Part shown: positions 57,369 to 64,000 of the stretch, one piece after another | Numbering within the stretch: the stretch's first letter is position 1 | How the letters are laid out: each line of letters starts with the position of its first letter | Assembly: GCA_902702965.1 (NCBI GenBank) | Contig: CACRXP010000714.1 | Coordinates: forward strand, 162,930-226,929 | Length of the DNA: 64,000 nt | Reading direction: 5' to 3' | DNA from: Spirometra erinaceieuropaei | Taxonomy: Eukaryota > Platyhelminthes > Cestoda > Diphyllobothriidea > Diphyllobothriidae | Position numbers and translations under genes: made by a program | The notes under the pieces: generated by a model | Databases searched by the model: none | What the model was told of the DNA's origin: nothing | The model's input: the letters and a program-made list of their open reading frames with translations, nothing else

Positions 57369-57838
57369 CTGCAGGCACCGCAGCAGGTGCCTTCCGTAGT
57401 AGGTCGTAATCAAGTTTTGATCATGCCTCATCTAGCTGGCTTTAATGTCCATCCCGAAAGTACCTCTCCAGGATCGACAATCAGGCGCTGAGTGTATGAG
57501 GACAGAAAACCGAAGGTCTACGACTTGACGAAGCGTTGGGTCAGGATTTGAGCTGAACATCCGCCCCCCCCCTTCCGCCTGCACTCCATGTAGACATCAT
57601 CGTCGTAGCCGGCAGAAGCCCAACAGGCAGCCACAGTGAGAAATCCTCTCTAGGTGGGTCGGGTACAACGGGATGGCGGTTTTGAGGGGAAGAACGGGCG
57701 GGGCAAACGGCAAAGGGCACTAAATTGGCAGATAGAAGCCGAAAAATGATGAAAATCGCAGAAAAATAAATGTTTGTTTTAATGAAGTCAAAAATAGGGG
57801 GAGGATGGCGCGCAAATAGGGAAAACCGTAGGCAATGA

Positions 57839-58041
57839 CCAATCAAATGAGGGCTGGCTGGGGACGTGATGTGATTGGCCGCCGGGGCGAGGAAACCTGA
57901 ACCGCCAAGCGGCTAACCAATGGGATCATTGGCGCCGCATTTGAAAGTGGTGTGCGGTAGACAGGCACGATGCATACGATGCACAAAGGGAACGCGGGCT
58001 GTCAGCGGTGTACTGCGGTTGGGTAAGAGTATTTGTATAAA
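57839..58041 (+). promoter_or_regulatory. CCAAT cluster and TATA box upstream of the transposase
   Basis: Four CCAAT elements occur within 94 bp (CCAAT 57839, ATTGG 57874, CCAAT 57917, ATTGG 57928), followed by TATAAAG at 58036. The order and spacing (CCAAT boxes roughly 100-200 bp before TATA) fit an RNA polymerase II promoter using NF-Y. The downstream unit would be the transposase remnant starting near 58325. Function is inferred from motifs alone. Confidence 0.4.
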
Positions 58042-58324
58042 GTGCTTATGACAATTGCATCACTACCCGGCCCCTTACTGACCCCCTCCTCAACCCCTCC
58101 CTATTTGTTATATCGGTGATCTCCACGGCATGCACCGTTTAGTACGCATAACGTGAACAATGTTTAAGATACCTGGACGTACTCCAACACCACCGCACCA
58201 ACCTACAGCAAGTCGTCAAACTCCCGACCTTGGCGGTCGCTGTTTTACGGGATTTGCAAGTATCCATGGTGAGAACAGCTTGTAGGCCTACGTAACCCTT
58301 TTAAGTTTAAATTTTTCCGCCGTA

Positions 58325-58736
58325 ACCCAAATTGGGGGACCAGGCGTGGAAGTACAGATAGACGAGACGCTCATAAGTCGCGGCAAATAAAACAGGGGAC
58401 GACCGCGGCGGCAGTTGTAGGTCATATATGTACGATACACGCAGGCGGAAAGCCCTATTTGAACAGATTAACAACCGCAGCTGGGAGTCCATGAGGCCCG
58501 TCATAAGGAAGTGGGTGGCTGCTGGTAGTGTTATCGTAACCGATGAGTGGAAAGGTTGCACCCGCCTACCGTCCGAAGGTTGTAGGCACTGCACTGTGAA
58601 CCACCGTAGGGGCTTCGTGAATCCCACAACGGGACGGCATACGAACGCCATAGAGGCCAACTGGAGCAGATTAAGGGGGAACCCTAATAGCAAGAGAGCT
58701 CGCCGCAAGCCGGTGTACTTGGGGGGGAGGGGGTAG
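58325..58736 (+). pseudogene. Merlin (ISXO2/IS1016-like) DDE transposase remnant
   Basis: The first frame reads IGGPGVEVQIDETLI (first catalytic Asp, codon 58361), then a stop in place of the residue after GK, NRGRPRRQL and another stop where Trp is expected. A 2-bp loss near 58425 shifts to the second frame, which starts at ATG 58428: MYDTRRRKALFEQ, VAAGSVIVTDEWKGC (second Asp, 58542), CTVNHRRGFVNPTTGRHTNA and IEANWSRLR (catalytic Glu, 58653). The VNH...F-x-P-TG-HTN-IE-W signature is that of ISXO2-like transposases in Merlin elements. All three catalytic residues remain, but two stops and a frameshift inactivate it. The N-terminal part is not recognisable. Confidence 0.85.
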
Positions 58737-58739
58737 TGG

Positions 58740-59064
58740 GTCTGGAGCCTGCTCGCGGTTTGGATTGGTTCCCGGGTCGGCTGCGTCGGCGTCGCCAAGG
58801 GCGCAAGCGGCCGCGCATAGTTGCACTTGATTATCGATTGGCTTGGTGCCCGATAGTCCTCTGCCTCTTGCCGGTGCCACTTTTTGCTCTCTCATGCTGC
58901 ACTGCACACGTCGTGTCTCGCTATACGCTGACAATGCCTACCCTAACTGTCTTTGTTTTTGTGTTCGCTTGTGTCTCCTTTTACGCACAGTTATATTTAC
59001 TCCTGTTAGTAGGCGTTCATACGGCGTCAAGCCTACCTACTGCGATTGCAGCCGTTACCTACTG
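58740..59064. other. No gene called; hydrophobic ORF of doubtful meaning
   Basis: A plus-strand frame here is rich in Leu, Val and Phe (for example PIVLCLLPVPLFAL). It has no relatives in the window and no upstream splice or start signal I trust. Confidence 0.4.
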
Positions 59065-62035
59065 ACGATGGGAAAGCTGGCGATTGAGGAAAGCCTACAA
59101 ACGCCAATTGGATAAGCTAACCAACGAGCGCGCAGACAAAGACTGGAAGGTGTGACTCTGTACTTCGTCCACATGCTCTCCATGCCAACCTACAGTGCCT
59201 GTGGCCGTTACCGGCCGGTCAAAGAGGGAGTTGTCGTTTTAGGATAGGCAACCATCGACGAGTGGATAAACTAACCAACGAAGGCGCAGACGGAAGACTG
59301 GAAGGTATGACTCTGTACTTCGTCCACTTACTCTCCATGCCTACCTACAGTGCCTGTGACCGTTACCGGCCGGTCAAAGAGGGAGCTGTCTAATGAGGAG
59401 AGCCAACCACCGGCGATTGGAGAAACTAAACAGCGAACGCGCATACGGAAGACTGGAAGATATGACTCTGTACTTCGTCCACTTACTCTCCATGCTTACC
59501 GACAGTGCCTGTGGCCGCTACCGGCCGGTCTAAGAGGGAGCTGTCGTTTGAGGAGAGCCAACCATGGACGATTGGAGAAGCTAACCAACGAAGGCGCGGA
59601 CGGAAGACTGGAAGGTAAGACTCTGTACTTCGTCCACTTACACTCCATGCCTACCTGCAGTACCTGTGGCCGTTACCGGCCGGTCAAAGAGGGAGCTGTC
59701 GATTGAGGAGAGGCAACCATCGACGATTGGAGAAGCTAACCAACGAAGGCGCGGACGGAAGACTGGAAGGTAAGACTCTGTACTTCGTCCAGTTACTTTC
59801 CATGCTTACCGACAGTGCCTGTGGCCGCTACCGGCCGGTCAAAGAGGGAGCTGTCGTTTGAGGAGAGCCAACCATGGACGATATGAGAAGCTAACCAGCT
59901 AACTCGCAGACGGAAGACGGGAAAGATATGACTGTACTTCGTCCACTTACTCTCCATGCTTACCTACAGTGCCTGTGGCTGTTACCCGCCGGTCAAAGAG
60001 GGAGCTGTCGTTTGAGGAAAGCCAACTATGGACGATTGGAAAAACTAACCAACGAAGGCGCAGACGGAAGACTGGAAGGTAAGACTCCGTACTTCGTCCA
60101 CTTACTCTCCATGCCTACCTACAGTACCTGTGGCCGTTACCGGCCGGTCAAAGAGGGAGCTGTCGATTGAGGAGAGGCAACCATCGACGAGTGGAGAAAC
60201 TAACCGACGAAGGCGCAGACGGAAGACTGGAAGATATGACTCTGTACTTCGTCCACTTACTCTCCATGCCTACCTACAGTGCCTGTGGCTGTTACCGGCC
60301 GGTCAAAGAGGGAGCTGTCGATTGAGGAGAGCCAACCATCGACGATTGGAGAAGCTAACCAACGAAGGCGCAGACGGAAGACTGGAAGGTAAGACTACGC
60401 AGTTCGTCCACTTACTCTCCATGCCTACCAACAGTGCCTGTGGCTGTTACCGGCCGGACGATTGGAGAAGCTAACCAAGGAACGCGCTGAAGAAAGACTA
60501 TAAGGCATGACTTTGTACTTCGTCCATTTACTCTCTATGCCTACCTACAGTGCCTGTGACCGTTACCGGCCGGTCAAAGAGGGAGCTGTCGTTTTAGGAG
60601 AGCCAACCATCGGCGATTGGAGAAACTAAACAGCGAACGCGCATACGGAAGACTGGAAGATATGACTCTGTACTTCGTCCACTTACTCTCCATGCCTACC
60701 TACAGTGCCTGTGGCCGTTACCGGCCTGTCAAAGAAGGACCTGTCGTTTGAGGAGAGCCAACCATCGACGATTGGTGAAGCTAACCAACGAAGGCGCGGA
60801 CGGAAGACTGGAAGGTAAGACTGTGTACTTCGTCCACTTACTGTCCATGCTTACCGACAGTACCTGTGGCCGCTACCGGCCTGTCAAAGAAGGACCTGTC
60901 GTTTGAGGAGAGCCAACCATCGACGATTGGTGAAGCTAACCAACGAAGGCGCAGACGGAAGACTGGAAGGTATGACTGTGTACTTCGTCCACTTACTCTC
61001 CTTGCCTAGCTGTAGTGCCGGTAGCCGTTACTGGCCGGTCATAGAAGGAACTGTCGATTGTGGAGAGCCAACCATGGACGACTGGGAAAGCCAACCATGT
61101 AAGGCACGGACGGAAGACTGGTAGGTATGACTCTGTACTTCCTACACTTACCCTCCATGCCTAGCTGTAGTGCCGGTAGCCGTTACTGTCCCGTCATAGA
61201 GGGAGCTGACGATTGTGGAGAACCAACCGTGGACGATTGGGGAAGCCAACCAATGAAGGTGATGACAGAAGACTGGAAGGTATGACTGTGTACTTCGTCC
61301 ACTTACTCTCCATGCCTAGCTGTAGTGCCGGTAGCCGTTACTGGCCGGTCATAGAATCAACTGTGGATTGTGGAGAGCCAACCATGAACGACTGGGAAAG
61401 ACAACCATGAAAGGCACGGACGGAAGACTGGAAGGTATGACTGTGTACTTCGGCCACTTACTCTCCATGCCTAGCTGTAGTGCCGGTAGCCGTTACTGAC
61501 CGGTCATAGAGGGGAGCTGACGATTGTGGAGAGCCAACCATGGACGATTGGGGAAGCCAACCAATGAAGGTGATGACAGAAGACTGGAAGGTATGACTGT
61601 GTACTTCGTCCACTTACTCTCCATGCCTAGCTGTAGTGCCGGTAGCCGTTACTGGCCGGTCATAGAATCAACTGTGGATTGTGGAGAGCCAACCATGAAC
61701 GACTGGGAAAGACAACCATGAAAGGCACGGACGGAAGACTGGAAGGTATGACTGTGTACTTCGGCCACTTACTCTCCATGCCTAGCTGTAGTGCCGGTAG
61801 CCGTTACTGACCGGTCATAGAGGGGAGCTGACGATTGTGGAGAGCCAACCATGGACGATTGGGGAAGCCAACCAATGAAGGTGATGACAGAAGACTGGAA
61901 GGTATGACTGTGTACTTCGTCCACTTACTCTCCATGCGTAGCTGTAGTGCCGGTGACCGTTACCGGCCGGTCAAAGAGGAAGCTGTCGATTGTGGAGAAC
62001 CAACCATGGACGAATGATGAAGGCAACGAACGAAG
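59065..62035 (+). repeat. 155-bp minisatellite, about 19 units, with 311-bp higher order at the right
   Basis: Each unit runs ...CTGTACTTCGTCCACTTACT...GCCTGTGGCCGTTACCGGCC...GGTCAAAGAGGGAGCTGTC... ...GACGGAAGACTGGAAGGTA, 155 bp by count. At 61213-62000 pairs of units repeat with a 311-bp period and are almost identical, so the right side was homogenised most recently. Because 155 is not a multiple of three, the ORFs over the array are an accident of the repeat. Each unit contains the palindrome ACCGGCCGGT or a variant. Confidence 0.9.
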
Positions 62036-63572
62036 ACCCAGATGGAATACGTAAAGGGAATACTACATACCTCGTTTATTTACTGTCCATGCCTACCTAC
62101 AGTAAAGGTACCATTGTCTTCTGGTGATGAGGGATTCTCTTCCGAAGATTCATGGGCAGGTGGACAAGGAGTTACCGCATGGAACTGGAAGCGTGTAATC
62201 GCGTACCCTTTTTATTGTAAACCAAACTGTTGTATATTACTGTTGTGGCAAACCGGCGGCCCAAGGCAGTCGGGGACGATTTCCCCTACCTCGCCAGTCC
62301 CCCTACCTGGCCAGTGTATTGTACCTTTTAATAATTCAGAGTAAATATTTCATATGCCCATGTAGTTGTTAGTGATTACGGTACTGCGAAGCCTCCGGAA
62401 TGAGGTAAGGTGTGGTAAGCAGTTGAATAACTGTCATCCAAAGGGCTGCGTTAGCTGATAGGTGCCTATGGATCACTAATGGGGAATTGAACGGACGTTG
62501 TCTGTTGGATGGGTGGCTGTCTCTAGCAGTGGTAACGTAGCCATCATATAACGGTAAGGATTGCGACTAATCGACCAACCTTGGAGGCTTGGTACGTAAA
62601 CATATTTACGTACGTAGAATAATGCAATGACGTCCACTAAGCCTCGTCGATAAACCCTTGTAGGTCAGGAAGGAAGTGATTACGGAAGGCCTTTAGGGCG
62701 GGAACTGAGAGATACGTAGAGACTGTCTGAAGCCGCTGCCGGCCACGGTAGACGATAAGTAGGAATAGCTGTAGCTGGTAACGAGCGACATGACCCACCC
62801 GCAGGGAAGGGCATATCAGGTCAACTAACAAAGCCGGTTGGGAGGGACAGTAGACTATGAAGCAGGCGGAAATGGAAACAGCCGATGAAGGAATTGTCGA
62901 TTGCGGTAAGTTTGCGTTAAAGGGAGCGGTACTGCGGGAAATGATATCGGCACGGCGTCGATTACAGGCCTTCGGAAGGGGGGAAGGGGAAAGGCGTGGG
63001 CTAGGCGGTAGAGGTGTATGTAAATACGGCAGTGGTCTAAGAGCCGAATGCCTGTGGTAGCAGCTACCCCAAAGTGACAGACGTATGTTTGGACGGCGTA
63101 GGCTGTAAGCCTTTTAGTTTCGGGGGGAGGGGTGGGTGTTGCAGAATATGCGGAGAGAAGGCCTGCAGGGTCAGGTGTACGCCCGGAAGTTGAAGGCGGA
63201 CTGGAAACGTTAGTGGACAGCTGGCGTAAGTGGTAGTCCTAATGACGAAATAGGAATGCTGGCAACTCAGTTAGGTGGACTCCGGAATGCGTAGGAGGAG
63301 AGGCAAGTGGACCATGATTGCAAACCGAGAGATGATGACGGGAAACACTACGTAAACCGAGAAACCGTCAAACGGGCAGTTAACAGCGCAACCGCAACGC
63401 ATGGGGAACTGCCCAGAGGTGGTTTGGAGTAAGAGAGGTTTGTGTGCGTAAATGCATAGAAGTTGCATTGTATGTTGGACATAAATTTTAGGCAACAGGG
63501 AATGGGAACTCCACGTAAACCCTACGGAGGCGGGTTGCTAGGTGTGTTTGAATGTTTCCTTCTAGCCATGGA
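62036..63572. other. Non-repetitive part of the 6.1-kb insertion, no gene recognised
   Basis: No motif or splice structure was found. A minus-strand frame at 62637-62831 ends ALKAFRNHFLPDLQGFIDEA, and a plus-strand one at 62857-63060 is Arg/Gly-rich. Neither has a recognisable domain. This could be the remaining body of the mobile element or captured host DNA. Confidence 0.4.
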
Positions 63573-63733
63573 GGCCACAGGTCTTCCATTACGGCTACCT
63601 TACGTACTATTGTTTGTTCAGTAGGTGTGGTTGTGGTATTTTTTTTTGCCGCCGCGGCAAAAAAAAATACCACAAGCACACCTACTGAACAAACAATAGT
63701 ACGTAAGGTAGCCGTAATGGAAGACCTGTGGCC
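63573..63733. repeat. Near-perfect 161-bp palindrome
   Basis: The two 80-bp arms are inverted copies with a single mismatch (63630 against 63676) and essentially no spacer; the centre is at 63653 in GCCGCCGCGGC. The arm begins GGCCACAGGTCTTCCATTAC and includes a 9-bp T run. It lies at the right edge of the insertion, 15 bp before block B resumes. Confidence 0.95.
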
Positions 63734-63748
63734 GCTTATTTGGCACCG

Positions 63749-64000
63749 GTCCTCCGGCCTTGTTTTACTAGACGGTATACAAGTGATCATCCACAGATCC
63801 TCCCTGCCATTTTCTTCCCATGAACAATACTAGATGGTACAGGCGTGAAGGGAATCAATAAGGGAAAGGAACTAGATCGACATCTGATTCGTTAGTATCC
63901 TACCGCTGTTCGGCGATTTATTGACCTCAAGCGAACTTACACATTCATGGATACTGTTGACTGATACTTTACTGGTAATCAGTCCAGCGTGTCAAATGAA
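63749..64000 (+). repeat. Block B, copy B3, resumed; cut by window end
   Basis: Matches 40853-41115 (CTAGACGGTATACAAGTGAT, GTATCCTACCGCTGTTCGGC, GGTAATCAGTCCAGCGTGTC-like). It continues to the last base, so B3 extends beyond the window. Confidence 0.9.

Larger units (their letters stand above)
56115..57611 (+). repeat. Segmental duplication block B, copy B3, first part
   Basis: Collinear with 39240-40675 and 5480-6875. Homology stops abruptly after CATGTAGACATCATCGTCGT-AGCC at about 57611 and resumes at about 63749. Confidence 0.9.
57612..63748 (+). mobile_element. 6.1-kb insertion in B3 carrying a Merlin-type transposase
   Basis: Defined by loss and return of block B homology. About 185 bp of block B (40675-40855 equivalent) is absent, so it is an insertion with deletion or a replacement. 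Contents in order: CCAAT/TATA promoter-like region, Merlin transposase remnant, 155-bp minisatellite, about 1.5 kb without recognised genes, palindrome. I cannot identify matching terminal inverted repeats at the two edges, so the whole insert need not be one transposon. Confidence 0.7.

Noticed and set aside
58736..59065. Membrane protein gene after the transposase
   Set aside because: Hydrophobic frame in only one locus, no start or splice support and no homologue in the window.
59350..62017. Series of similar 60-118 codon ORFs suggesting a repeat protein family
   Set aside because: They follow the 155-bp minisatellite, which is not a multiple of three. Frames change from unit to unit and stops are frequent.
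59065..62035. CRISPR-like array
   Set aside because: Units are contiguous 155-bp repeats without short direct repeats and unique spacers, in an evidently eukaryotic context.
63488..63833. Two nearly identical ORFs on opposite strands sharing a KKNTT stretch
   Set aside because: They are a consequence of the palindrome at 63573-63733, which makes both strands read the same.

Overview
The window reads as repeat-dominated nuclear DNA of an invertebrate parasite, most probably a flatworm, perhaps a tapeworm. That placement is inference. It rests on the mix of a Penelope-like reverse transcriptase, an APE-endonuclease non-LTR element with zinc fingers, a CR1/jockey-like RT remnant, a Merlin (IS1016/ISXO2-type) transposase, short introns with GTAAGT/GTGAGT donors, and exons coding for DM9 (DUF3421) repeats. 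There is no operon structure, rRNA, tRNA gene or CRISPR array. Only a few stretches look like host coding sequence, all of them as small exons.

The main organising principle is a very long, tandemly arranged segmental duplication. A block called B here is present as B1 (about 5480-18950), B2 (about 39240-52805) and the start of B3 (56115 to the window end). All three copies are in the same orientation. A second block C lies directly left of B: C2 at 33713-39235, C3 at 53430-56110, and only a remnant C1 at 5414-5475. A third block D lies to the left of C: D1 at 27745-28370 and D2 at 52806-53390. The array therefore reads C1(remnant)-B1-X-D1-[non-LTR element]-C2-B2-D2-C3-B3. The long first period (B1 to B2, about 33.8 kb) against the short second one (B2 to B3, about 16.9 kb) is explained by the extra block X (18951-27745), the non-LTR insertion (about 28.8-33.7 kb) and a larger C2. 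The window start (555-1591) resembles part of X (21165-22080), so the array probably continues leftwards.

Mobile elements by region: 2491-3490 is a 1.0-kb fold-back element with mariner-like ends; 3600-3830 is a tRNA-derived SINE; 3837-5456 is a Penelope-like RT cut exactly where its GIY-YIG endonuclease should begin; 29150-33700 (minus strand) is a decayed non-LTR retrotransposon with endonuclease, RT and three zinc fingers; 36967-38418 is a CR1/jockey-like remnant; 57612-63748 is a 6.1-kb insertion in B3. That insertion carries a CCAAT/TATA promoter-like stretch, a broken Merlin transposase, about nineteen 155-bp minisatellite units and a near-perfect 161-bp palindrome at its right edge.

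Candidate host coding content lies inside the duplicated blocks. (i) DM9 exons: two phase-compatible exons on the minus strand in B1 and again in B2, where a 17-bp deletion shifts the frame, plus plus-strand exons at 21915-22170 and a truncated one at 1450-1591. (ii) A minus-strand gene of small phase-1 exons at the left of B, open with consensus splice sites only in B3 and damaged in B1 and B2. (iii) Minus-strand phase-1 exon pairs in C. (iv) Two plus-strand exon candidates in B. Apart from the DM9 exons I do not recognise these proteins. The picture is of a locus where gene fragments are amplified with their flanking repeats and then decay one copy at a time.
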